Assembly: GCA_949361645.1 (NCBI GenBank)
Contig: OX442416.1
Coordinates: 184,887-248,886, forward strand
Length of the DNA: 64,000 nucleotides
Direction of reading: 5' to 3'
Source: Spongilla lacustris
Taxonomy: Eukaryota > Porifera > Demospongiae > Spongillida > Spongillidae
Shown: in pieces, positions 1 through 11,403 of the stretch
How the letters are laid out: every line of letters starts with the position of its first letter
Position numbering within the stretch: position 1 is the first letter of the stretch
Translations under genes and position numbers: made by a program
Notes under the pieces: generated by a model
What the model was told of the DNA's origin: nothing
Seen by the model: the letters and a program-made list of their open reading frames with translations, nothing else
The model's database searches: none

Positions 1-60
1 ATACCAGATAAAATTTATTCTGTACAACACAAACTGTGAAGAGAAAAATATACTCTACAA

Positions 61-771
61 ATGGAGGCTGCTCCAGTGGTGTTATCCCCATTTGTCCAAT
101 GCGAGCTGGTAACTCCACGATGGTTCCCTACCAGTAAGTCCTCTTGTAGTGTGGGGGTTAATGGTTTCATAGGTAGTGGCTTCATTTGCATTTGCAGTGA
201 GGAGCTGTGTGGGGCTAGGATAGGGTGCCATTGTGGCTGGCCCCAGTGTTTGGGGCTGGCTCCAGTTCAAGGTTCCACTCCACATGCTGAGATCTAGTTT
301 TGTGACAACCCCATTCATCCCTGGTAATGTGGCAGCTGGCAGTTCTCCGGCCTGTTGGTAGTATGATTACACCATATGTAAGAGGGGTGTTTAGGGGTGG
401 GTGGGAGGGCTGGTTGTGTGGGGACTGAGAGTGCTATTGAGTAGGGGATGGCCTGTGCCTCGGATATAACTTGCAGTAAAGGAGGATAGGTAGTGGGAGA
501 TAGGGCCATGGGGCGAATGGGGCATGTGTGAATCCAGTTGATGGCTCCCCAAATATTGTGGAGGGTGCCGATTCCTATCGCAGTGTGAGAGCTGCATTAT
601 TGTGGGTGCCCCCAATGACCCTGTAGGATTTTTTAGCACCTGATTGCTCTTTTGCTGGCAGTTTGATAACTCCATCCGCAACTGCTCCATGCACTGGACA
701 TTCTGACCGCCTGCAGTGAGGGAGCCAACCCGATTGAACCCTGGGTCATTACAGGGTGCAAATGGGACCAT
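61..771 (-). pseudogene. Degenerate coding-like block A, copy 1
   Basis: On the minus strand this block reads as protein-like sequence broken by frameshifts. The first part has a Gln/Glu/Met-rich, coiled-coil-like stretch (GGQNVQCMEQLRMELSNCQQ). It is followed by Pro/Ser/His-rich segments (HMPHSPHGPISHY; TRPALPPTPKHPSYIW in the sister copy) and a segment around ATMAPYPSPTQLLTANANEA. Each part lies in a different frame, so no single open frame spans it. A near-identical block lies in the same orientation at about 32820-33690, and a partial inverted copy at 31806-32060. The family is unknown. It could be a transposon gene remnant or non-coding repeat DNA that is open by chance; conservation of the reading pattern between copies is only weak support for coding. 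Confidence 0.25.
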
Positions 772-1945
772 GGATTTGATCCTAAAACAGAATCAAGTAC
801 AGGGTGTAAATGCGTGGATCATGCATTTGACCCCACAACAGACAAAAGTACAGGGTGTAAATGGGACCATAGATTTGACCCCACCACATACACAAGTACA
901 GGGTGTAAATGGGACCATGGATTTGATCCCAATATCATAGACACAAGTACAGGGTGCAAATGGGACCATGGATTTGATCACAAGTACAGGGTGTAAATGG
1001 AACCATGGTTATGATTACACAACAGACACCAGTACAGGTTGTAAATGGGACCATGGATTTGACCTCAAAACATAACAAGTACAGGGTGTAAATGAGACCA
1101 TGGATTTGACCCCACAACAGACACAAGTACAGGGTGTAAATGGGACCATGGATTTGACCTCAAAACATACACATGTACAGGGTGTAAATGAGACCATGGA
1201 TTAGACCCCACAACAGACAAAAGTATAGGGTGCAAATGGGACCATGGATTTGACCCCACAACAGACAAAAGTACAGGGTATAAATGGGACCATGGATTTG
1301 ACCCCACAACAGACTCAATTACAGGGTATAAATGGGACCATGGATTTGACCCCACAACAGACACAAGTACAGGGTGTAAATGGGACCATGGATTTGACCT
1401 CAAAAGCATGGTATAAATGGGACCATGGATTTGATTTCATAACAGACACAAATATAGGGTGTAAATGGAACTATGGATTTGACCCCACAACAGACCCAAA
1501 TACATGGTGTAAATGGGACCATGGATTTGATCACAAGTACAGGGTCTAAATCAGACCATGGAATTGACCCCACAACAGACAAAAGTACAGAGTACAGGGT
1601 GTTAATGGGACCATGGATTTGATCACAAGTACAGGGTGTAAATCAGACAATGGATTTGACTCCACAACAGACAAAATTACAATGTGTAAATCAGACCATG
1701 GATTTGACCCCACAACAGACAAAAGTACAGGGTGTAAATGGGACCATGGATTTGACCTCAAAAGCATGGTATAAATGGGACCATGGATTTGATTTCACAA
1801 CAGACACAAATACAGGGTGTAAATGGAACTATGGATTTTACCCCACAACAGACCCAAGTACAGGGTGTAAATGGGACCATGGATTTGACCCCACAACAGA
1901 CACAAGTACAGGGTGTAAATGGGACCACCATCGTCACTAGTCTCA
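740..1945 (+). repeat. 48-bp minisatellite B, left array
   Basis: About 25 tandem copies of a roughly 48-bp unit, in order AAGTACAGGGTGTAAATGGG, ACCATGGATTTGACCCC, ACAACAGACAC. Some units are shortened. The same repeat appears in reverse complement at 22053-22797, and one unit edge follows the 10.2-kb element at 43861. Short open frames here are products of the repeat period. Confidence 0.9.
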
Positions 1946-1989
1946 TACCCAGACCCAGATTTTCACAGCATCGGATAGATTACATAACC

Positions 1990-2885
1990 ATTACGTGAAA
2001 AGTAAAAACCCCTTAACGACTCAGATGTATGGCGTACAGGTGACCCCTTAACAACACATACATAAGGTGTACAGAGGTATCCCCTTAACGACATAGATCT
2101 ATGGTGTACAGGTAACCCCTTGATGACACGGATGTATGGTGTACAGAGGTAACCCCTTAACGACACAGATGCACAGTGTACTGAGGTGAGCCCTTTACGA
2201 CACAGATGTATGGTGTACAGGTAATTAACCCAGGGCTTAACAACACATACATAAGGTATACAGAGGTACGACACAGATGTATGGTGTACAGGTAACCCCT
2301 TGATGACACAGATGTATGGTGTACAGAGGTAACCCCTTAACGACACAGATGCACAGTTTACAGGTGACCCCTTAACGACACAGATGTATGGTGTACAGGT
2401 AACCCCTTGATGACACAGATGTATGGGGTACACACAAGAGGTAACCCCTTAACGACACATACATAAGGTGTATAGAGGTAACCCCTTAACGACACAGATG
2501 TATGGTGTACAGTCAGGTGATACCCTAACAACCCATACATGTACATAGAGGTAACCCCTTAACGACACAGATGTATGGTGTACAGTCAGGGGATACCCTA
2601 ACAACCCATACATGTACATAGAGGTAACATCTTAACGACACAGATGTATGGTACACGTATACATGTAGGTAACCCCTTGATGACACAAATGTATGGTGTA
2701 CAGGTGATACCTTAACAACACTTACACAAAGTGTACAGAGTTAACCCCTTAATGACACACATGTATGGTGTACAGGTAACCCCTTGATGACACAGATGTA
2801 TGGTGTACAGGTAACCCCTTGATGACACAGATGCATGGTATACAAAGTTAACCCCTTAGCAACACAGATGTATGGTGTACACTGC
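1990..2885 (+). repeat. 36-bp minisatellite C, left array
   Basis: Tandem 36-37-bp units with core GACACAGATGTATGGTGTAC followed by AGGTAACCCCTTAAC, with variants carrying CATACATAAGG. The reverse complement forms the two right-arm arrays at 17475-17980 and 20624-21985. It lies immediately beside the zinc-finger pseudogene in both arms. Confidence 0.9.
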
Positions 2886-2929
2886 AGAGATGACCTTAAA
2901 CAAGCATGCATCTCACAATATGGTTCATT

Positions 2930-4279
2930 TGTCATGAACCATTGTTGGTCTTGTTGTAAGTATACAGTGCGGCTGGGGTGCCGTACATGTACGTCTTGCC
3001 TTACACCGAACAGGAAAATGGTCTGTCAATTTCAGATTGTAGCGTACGCCTCGCGGCCTGCGCTTGGGTGGACCCTGGCTTCCTTTGTCAACACTGGAAT
3101 CCGTGTTCATCACCTGGAACAGCAGGCTGCTTGTGAGTGTTTTTTTTTGTGCAGGGACAAGGCCTGGCTACTGGCATACTTCTTGCCACATAAATGTACA
3201 GTGCACTCGTAGGCAAGGATTAGTTCAGACCTGGGTCTGCATTTTCTCCTGCCAGAAACACAGCTATTGCAATTCGCTGTGAGTGTCATCTGCAGACTCA
3301 TGACCCTCAACAGTAGGTAAGTGAGTTCTGCTACTGCATGGGATGAAGCATTACCGCATGGATAGGAAGAGTTGGCCTCTGAGCTTTGTGAAGGCTTTGG
3401 ACACACCTTGTCCCGTTTCTTGGGGTCACGTACGTATATTCCCTCACCTTCTCGTACAGGTACAGTGACCGCATCAGGGAAATCCATTGGGGCTAATAAC
3501 AGGTGGCATCACTTGGCTCTGATAAGCCTAATGTCCTTTATGGCCACTCCAGCCCTCAGCATGGTTACCTCGGTGGGGTTTGTGTCTGATGGCAAGGTCT
3601 CACTCCTCATGACACCAGGGTGGTCTTGATCAAACTCAAATGTGCGGTAGTGTCCTAGGCCAACCAGGGGACCAAACCACTGGCCCAAGAAGGCATCCCA
3701 GTCTTGGTACAGCTGTGACACACAAGTGACATCCTGGCCACACTGCCGGACACAGTCAGCTAGGTTCTGCTGTAAGTCCATTGGGATGTGTGGCTTCCAT
3801 TGATTGAAATTGTGGGGGCAATTGCAGCGAGAGGGATAGGCTGACCCCATTGGTTAGTTTGTGGCTCGTGTGTAGGGTCTGATATGGGCAGGTGGTTCCA
3901 TAGGTAGTGCGGGTTGGTGGTGTTGGTTATGCGGGGCTGCTGTCTGGACTTGCAATGTAGTGAGGCATATGTGGGGGTGGGGCTGGTGCCATCAGCAGCT
4001 GTGGGAATCAGGGTCTGGGTACGAGACTAGGGCTGCTGGCTCTTAGTCATTTAGGAGCTGCTTACTCCCTACAACCACCATCGTCAGTACTATAATCGCC
4101 GTCACAATCGTTCTCAATCTCCCCACCTCGTCGAATGTATCTTGAATATCGATCGTCGTATCCGTACCGCTCGAACTCGTCCGCCGACTGAAACTCTTGC
4201 GAGCGTGTTGTCTTCGCCAGATCCGTTATCTACATAGGAGATAACGAATACAGGGACAATACATTAAATACTTACCCAT
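2930..4279 (-). pseudogene. Decayed C2H2 zinc-finger gene, left-arm copy
   Basis: Minus-strand gene remnant. A start ATGG at 4279-4276 abuts a perfect donor GTAAGT; a 46-bp intron ends in a pyrimidine-rich stretch and TAG at 4230. Exon 2 begins as an acidic segment that needs one frameshift to continue as QEFQSADEFERYGYDDRYSR, ending in TAA at 4062-4064. A Pro/His-rich stretch follows, then an open frame (3850-3509, 113 aa) containing LADCVRQCGQDVTC and DWDAFLGQWFGPLVGLGHY, ending in TGA. After a frameshift come RDPKKRDKVCPKPSQ and a well-formed C2H2 finger at about 3180-3110 (C-x4-C-x12-H-x3-H, core CGKKYASSQALSLHKKKH). A second finger downstream is degraded. A mirrored copy lies at 15978-17426. 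I do not recognise a named family; the C2H2 motif is the only assigned domain. Stops and frameshifts indicate a pseudogene. Confidence 0.6.
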
Positions 4280-4400
4280 CAGATCTAGCTTGCGCAGTAT
4301 GGGTGTGGCTATAAGTTATCCAAGTCTCGGCCCACAGGAAGTAGTTGCATATTCATGTATTTGGTATGGAAGCGGTTCATGCACGTACAACGGCGCGATT
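4255..4400 (-). promoter_or_regulatory. Putative promoter of the zinc-finger gene family
   Basis: Just upstream of the ATGG-GTAAGT start of the minus-strand pseudogene lies TTATAGCCACACCCATACT (TATA-like plus a CACCC box), and further up an octamer-like TTGCATATTCATGTA read on the plus strand. The same arrangement is mirrored at 15895-15965. It recurs in diverged form near 57180-57220 (TATAACCACGACCCCACCC with ATATGCAAT), and the octamer-like element recurs at 63096-63110. Recurrence beside the same gene start suggests a promoter; the elements are matched only by eye. Confidence 0.35.
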
Positions 4401-7400
4401 CGAGCGGGAAACGTGTACCAACTTTGCGCCGCTGTATCTCCGTAACGGATGAAATAAAAATTAACGAACAGAACAAATCGATAGGTATAGGACCTCTCTA
4501 CCTACAAACCGAATATGAAGCGATTTGATTATCCCTACAGAAAGTTATGGCGGGTTTGAACCCGGTGGGGTATCGAACGTTGCAATACTGGCACGGAGCA
4601 ATTGCAAGACTCCAAAATATATTTTGCCATAGGGAAATGGTGTAGTATGAAGTGTTGAAAATAGGAAGTTGATAGCGTTAACCGTTCGGAAGATATAGCG
4701 ATTCAAAAGAGAAGCATTTTTATAACATTATATATATATATGCGAAACGACATTTTCTCGGAAACTGTCCCATATAATAATATGGGACAGTATCCGCGAA
4801 ACTTTCGTACGTTTTATAACATTATAAAACAATAGTGTTATAACGTTTGAATCGCTATATCTTCCGAACGTTAAGCGTTATTGACATTCTATTTTCAGCA
4901 CTTCATACTACACCATTTCTCTATGACAAAATACATTTTGGAGTCTTGCAGTTGCTCCGTACCAGCATTGCAACGTTCGATACCCCACCGGGTTCAAACC
5001 CACCATAACTTTCGATAGGAGCAATCAAATCGCTTCAAATTCGGTTTGTAAGTAGAGAGGTCCTATACCTATCTACTTGTTCTGTTCGTTAATTTTTATG
5101 CCATCCGTTACAGAGATACAGTTGAGCAAACTACGTGTGCGTTTTCCCGCTTGATTCGCGCCAATGATATAACCACCGCCTCCCCATACATTGAGCGGGA
5201 AGCGATTTGCCCAAATCATTGGCGCGAATCAAGCGGGAAAAATGCACGTAGTTTGTTCAACTGTATCTCCGTAACGGATGATATAAAAATTAACGAACAG
5301 AACAAATAAATAGGAATAGGACCTCTCTACCTACAAACTGAATTTGAAGCGATTTGATTGCTCCTATCAAAAGTTATGGCGGGTTTGAACCCGGTGGGGT
5401 ATCGAACGTTGCAATGCTGGCAAGGAGCAAGTGCAAGACTCCAAAATGTACTTTGTCATAGAGAAATGGTGTGGTATGAAGTTTTGAAAATAGGATGTCA
5501 ATAACGTTTACCGTTCGGAAGATATAGCGATTCAAACGTTATAACACTATTATCTTATAATGATATAAAACGTACGAAATTTTCGCGGATACTGTCCCAT
5601 ATTATTGTAATTATAATTTATATGGGAAAGTTTACGAGAAAAGGGACCTAGCGTTTATTATAAAAAAGTATAATAAAAATGCATTACGTTTGATTTGCTA
5701 TAACATCCGAACAGTTAACGCTATCACCTTCCTATTTTCAACACTTCATACTGCACCATTTCTCTATGGTAAAATACATTTTGGAGTCTTGCACTTGCTC
5801 CGTGTCAGTATTGCAACGTTCGATACCCCACTGGGTTCAAACCCGCCATAACTTTCGGTAGGAGTAATCAATTCGCTTCAAATTCGGTTTGTAGGTAGAG
5901 AGGTCCTATACCTATCGATTTGTTCTGTTCGTTGATTTTTATGCCATCCATTACGGAGTTACAGTTGAACAAACTACGTGCCCATTTTCGCGCTCGATTC
6001 GCGCCAATGATTTGGGCAAATTGCGTTCCGCTCAATGTATGGGGAGGCGGGGATTATAACATTGGCGCGAATCAAGCGGGAAAACGTGCACGTAGTTTGT
6101 TCAACTGTATCTCCGTAACGGATGGCATAAAAATTAACGAACAGAACAAATCGATAGGTATAGGACCTCTCTACCTACAAACCGAATTTGAAGCGAATTG
6201 ATTACTCCTACCGAAAGTTATGGCGGGTTTGAACCCAGTGGGGTATCGAACGTTGCAATACTGACACGTAGCAAGTGCAAGACTCCAAAATGTATTTTAC
6301 CGTAGAGAAATGGTGCAGTATGAAGTGTTGAAAATAGGAAGTTGATAGCGTTAACTGTTCGGATGTTATAGCAAATCAAACGTAATGCATTTTTATTATA
6401 CTTTTTTATAATACACGCTAGGTCCCTTTTCTCGTAAACTTTCCCATATATGGGACAGTTCACGACAAAATGAGCCTTCGTATATATATATAAAATGGGA
6501 CAGTTTCCGCGAAAATGTCCGAGTTTTATAACATTATAATCTTATAAAAATACTTCTTGTTTGAATCGCTATATCTTCCGAACGCTAAACGCTATCGACT
6601 TCCTATTTTCGAAAGTTCATATTACACCATTTTTCTATGACAAATTACATTTTGGAGTCTTGTACTTGCTCCATGCCAGTATTGCAACGTTCGATACCCG
6701 ACCAGGTTCAAACCCGCCATAACTTTAGGTAGGAGTAATCAAATCGCTTCAAATTCGGTTTGTAGGTACAGAGGTCCTATACTTATCGATTTGTTCTGTT
6801 CGTTAATTTTTATGCCATCCGTTACGAAGATACAGCTGAACAAACTACGTCCACTTTATCCCGCTCGATTCGTGCCAATGATTTTGGCAAATCGCGTCCC
6901 GCTCAATGTATGGTGAGGCGGTTGTTATATCATAGGCGCGAAACGAGCGGGAAAAAGTGCACGTAGTTTGTTCAACTGTATCTCCGTAACGGATGGCATA
7001 AAAATTAGCGAACAGTACAAATCGATAGGTATAGGACCTCTGTACCTACAAACCAAATTTGAAGCGATTTGATTACTCCTACCCAAAGTTATGACGGGTT
7101 TGAACCCGGTCGGGTATCGAACGTTGCAATACTGGCATGGAGCAAGTGCAAGACTCCAAAATGTAATTTATCATAGCGAAATGGTGTAGCATGAACTTTT
7201 GAAAATAGAAAGTCGATACCGTTTAGCGTTCGGAAGATATAGCGACTCAAACAAGAAGCATATTTATAAGATTATAATGTTATAAAACTCGGACATTTTC
7301 GCGGAAACTGTCCCAAATGTTATAAAATTCCCTTATGTTTGAATCGCTATAACTTCTGAACGGTAAAAGCTATCAATTTCCTATTTTCAACACTTCATAC

Positions 7401-7450
7401 TACGCCGTTTCTCTATTTTAAAATCCATTTTGGAGTCTTGCACTTGCTCC
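4398..7450. repeat. Alternating-orientation (foldback) satellite array
   Basis: About seven and a half copies of a roughly 400-bp unit arranged head-to-head and tail-to-tail. Plus copies start near 4398, 5215, 6060 and 6935; minus copies occupy about 4800-5175, 5640-6010, 6490-6885 and 7325-7450. Each unit runs from GGCGCGAATCAAGCGGGAAA through TCTCCGTAACGGATG, TATAGGACCTCTCTACC, GCGGGTTTGAACCCGGTG, GAGAAATGGTGTAGTATGAA and TTCGGAAGATATAGCGATTC to a distal TGTCCCATAT. Inter-unit spacers are themselves conserved. The array resumes at 15657-15862 after the inserted 8.2-kb element. No credible protein is encoded. Confidence 0.9.
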
Positions 7451-7649
7451 CACAGCGAAACCATTGCATTGAGACGGTAACGTCTCATCACGTGACCTTA
7501 CCCGTCACTTGGATGTAGGCGGATACCGATGAAATCAATCCCAACGGTCCGTGTGCGAACCGAGAGTGGACGGTAACGTCTTTCCCCCCCGTCGCTCTGT
7601 CACGTCTTTATACGCTATATCCCGTCACTCCGGGAAATCCACGGTTAAG

Positions 7650-10600
7650 GCCGGATCGCTTTTACCGTGTCGTACCGTCAGTACGTACATGTACGGTTGG
7701 GTATAGGTTCTACAGCACTTTCTATCCATGCACGCAGCTTTTATACGTACACCATCACATTCACTTCTCAGAGGTAGTTTTCAAAAAGCCATATACAAAT
7801 ACAAATGCATGTACAAAAGGAAGAGCAAGTGTTTTGCTGGGTCTCATTACGTAAAGAGCCGGATGCCGTCCTGTTTTAAGATATATACATGTATATATAG
7901 CATCAATCATGAATGAACCACAGAAGTGCTTGCTTACATTTGATAATCTGCGCGCGATGACACTAGCGAGCCACTCACGTCATCAAACGTTCATCTTGTG
8001 TAAAATGTCACAGATGAGACAAAAAAGTGACCCTTTGTACATACCTCATTGTGCTCCAAAGCCGTAAAGCGTGGCTGGGTAGCCTGGGTCGAGGACAAAA
8101 ATACGTTACACCTACTTAAAAAGGCGTATGTGTTCGCGTTACACCCTATTCCAGAATCCTGTAGAGTGAAGGAAGGTGGTTGTGATATCTTCGACACCCC
8201 CAAAAATGGCGCGCTTACGCTAAAATTTACTTACGCAGCACTCATGTCTCATGGATCAGTATGTGGCGTATCAATGAGTTCACAAACATAACTTCGGATC
8301 CAGAGAGTTCCGCCACGCCAATATTTGAACCTGAAAGTTGCTATATAGGAGGACAAAGGCCAATGGTGAACCACTTACCATATCGTTGTCATTCGCTCTC
8401 GAAGCTATATAGCATGCAGGCTATATAAAAATAACAACGCTAACTTACAGATTTTCCGTCAATGCGCTTATAAACTCCTATAGGGCAAGTAGCATAAAAA
8501 CATGCAAAGCACATTTGGTTATCTAAACAGAAGCTCACCTAGCATGTTCGAGATCGAAGCCATCCCTAAATAGTGGCACATGCATGCTGAATCAAGCGAT
8601 AGCACGTTTCGCTTACCGCCTAGCTTGTCCGATTGGTGCTCGAACCGCTATAGCCATGCATGCGCTGTTATTAGAACTGAAGGCATATTAAACCAATGAC
8701 GGCATATTAAACCAATGACGGCACGTTAATTTTCACATCATGCAGTTGCTTACATATATCTTTCTCAGCACTCGAGGCATCTTTTACGCTGCAAATATCG
8801 ACAAGTCATCCAGAGCAGCGTGAGCATCGACGGCGGGAGCATCATATAGGCTCACATAGTGTAATCTGGATTGGCACACAACAAAGGCCATTACCTTACT
8901 ATAAGGTGAAGCTGCATGCCGTTGCCTCTCTAGTATGTCATGAAATGGAGCATCGCCAATTCAGCTTCGCGCGCGGGATTCACTCTAAAGGGATTCTAGT
9001 AATAATATAGCGCATGCAACACAAAGAAATACGCCGGCAATCCACGACTAATGCAAACCTCATTACAGTTGACGTAGTAATTTGTCTCGTTTACTGTTAA
9101 ATGATGCTTTAAGGTCGCCATTTCAACCGCCTAAAGCTAGCCTACGAATTATATAGTCACGAGACCAAAACTATAATAATTAATAAACTCGATATTGCGA
9201 TAGGCCTATAGGAGCTGAAGTGATATAATCAATGCCTGACGCGACTCTAAGATCTGTATGCAGGGGAGCGGATTGCTTTTTTGGAACGGACGATGATTAT
9301 ACGGCGAACTTGAAGTGAAGCACTGTACGACCATTGATCCACATAAAAGAGAGCATATAGTACATGCTACAGACTACTACAGTAAAAAGAGCACACATGC
9401 AGTACATGCTATACAGACTATTACAGTTGTTCAAAACTACATGTATGTGCATGCGCATACACTTTTGAACAACTGCATAGTAGTCTGTTGTATGTACATG
9501 TACACCTTAATTTGTTAATGGTGATTTTTATTTTTCGATGCATGTTTTGTGCTAACTTGTTACACATGCATGCATGTATGCATCATTGTCCATGCCAGGT
9601 AGACTGTACAACCGACACACAAAAGGTATAAGCAATTGGGGTAGTGCATCGTGTATCACTGAATTAATTAAAAACCCATGCAGACCCGTTTGAAATTCCG
9701 ACATGCATCAGTGTACAGTATTAACACTGCATATAAAAGTAAGAGTTTGCTATTATATTGTATACCAATTGTAAAAACATTCCGCCACGCATGTATGCAT
9801 CTTGCAATCACTGTTTTGCATGCTACATGCGTATATAGCTATACAGAAAATTCTGAAAGTTATATTATAATAATAGTACGTATTATAATTATTACAATCA
9901 TAGCTATAGTCTTGATGACTCTACTCAAGGAGTACTCGCTCTCTTGATCTCCAGTTATTATAAACAATGTACTGCATGGTATTGAATGTTATCAAACTAC
10001 ACTCCTGCAGGTGAATGTCTCGATATGGCTGTTCCTTTTATATACATGTATATGCATGTTTTACGCGTCAGTATAGAGCATGCATTCACTTTGTTCACCT
10101 TCTATAGTAAGACTTCTAACAGAAGGATGTATCGAACGAGGCAATTGCAAATCACTTTCACTTCTGATTTGACTCGAACTACATGTATGCATGCGTGATC
10201 CACGCGTAATCCTAGCTACATGTGTTTATACAGACTTTATACCATGATTATGCATTATCTTTTTCACGCAATATGCTTGTGTATTAGAAGGGGATCGAAG
10301 TTTTAGTCTACTGAACACATGCATTGATGACTGGAATTTAGTTTTCAAGAGACGAACAACGTTACTCACCGCTTACTTACTGATAGCTAGCGTTAAGTTT
10401 GTACTGACCATATGTGTATCGTTATAGACCGATGTCAGCACTAACATCACAGCAAATAGAAGGAGTTCTGCCGTTAAAGAATGATCTAGATATGCCTATT
10501 CCTGATCCGCTGCTAGTTCGGAGCCGGTCGACACTCGAGGTATTAAAAATTCCCGCCGGGTTATTTAACGATCGACACCAATGATGGCACCAAGACATGC

Positions 10601-11400
10601 ATGTACATGATAAATGTACAATTGTACAAGTTTTATCAACCACAGCATGTATATAACGGTGGTTCAAGTCATGCAGAGAGTCATGTCTTGAGATGTTTAC
10701 CTGCCCCGCCCCCGATATATTTACATGTATGAACAATCGAATATCAGCAATACAATTTGTTACAAACACAACTTGGTAATCCAGGTGCATGTCTAACAGA
10801 TTCTCACGATCACTTGTGCGAAGCGCGCGTGCAATCATCATCCCTTTTCCAATACAAGTCAATTGACAGCCATACTGTTCGAGCAACTATGCACGTCATA
10901 AAAAAGGCGTGTGTACAAACTAAACGTCTGTTAACTGGAGGAAAAAGGCTGGGAAGGAGGAGGAACGAAGGAAGAGTGTGAAAATTTCTTCTTGATGTCC
11001 GATACTGCTAATAAAGTACCAAGCATTCATGAGAGACATCTGGAACTGTGGAACACTAAGGTAACGCCCACTTCCGGTCAGGCCTTTCTCAGGGGCGGTC
11101 ACAGCACATAGACTTGTCCAAAGTGATATCAAGTGTACAAGACATAGGTCAACATACTTGGATTGTATTAACAATTCTTTGTTGAAGACTGTGGCTCATG
11201 TGACGGCAACACCCACTTCTGGACATGTATGAAATATCAGATAGATCAATATAACGAGAACAATTTTGTGTTGAAGACTATGCAAGGGATTATGGGTGGG
11301 TTGTGGGTGTGTACATGTGTGTGCTGTGTGTGCCATTACTTATTCAGCATTCTCATCGCAATCAAAACTACATCTTACAGCCTAATCTCTCCAAATATGC
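7650..11400. other. Unique interior of the CACTA-like element
   Basis: Mostly A+T-rich single-copy sequence with many ATGCATG/ACATGTA words. An imperfect inverted pair lies at about 9360-9490 (CATGCTACAGACTACTAC against GTAGTCTGTTG, with TTGTTCAAAA near the centre). Apart from the short frame at 10432-10584 I see no convincing coding sequence. Confidence 0.5.
10432..10584 (+). CDS. Short candidate coding exon, unknown
   Basis: A 50-codon frame opens with ATG and reads MSALTSQQIEGVLPLKNDLD, then a segment containing PIPDPLLVRSRSTLEVLK and IPAGLFNDRH, and stops at TGA. The composition is balanced, with charged and hydrophobic residues alternating like a real protein, unlike the antisense frame. 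An in-frame TGA lies 27 bases upstream of the ATG, so it would be a first exon or follow an acceptor. A possible donor GTATTA lies inside at CTCGAG-GTATTA. It sits inside the CACTA-like element and could be a remnant of its gene, but I do not recognise it. Confidence 0.25.
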   Translation: MSALTSQQIEGVLPLKNDLDMPIPDPLLVRSRSTLEVLKIPAGLFNDRHQ

Positions 11401-11403
11401 CGT

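Noticed and set aside
5855..5870. tRNA-like B box (GGTTCAAACCC) in each foldback unit
   Set aside because: It matches the pol III B-box pattern, but no A box, acceptor stem or cloverleaf could be found, and the motif is part of a local palindrome. A tRNA or tRNA-derived SINE is not supported.
10422..10886. 154-codon minus-strand frame
   Set aside because: Composition is rich in Cys, His, Ile and Ser without a domain, and the opposite strand has a more protein-like frame at 10432-10584.
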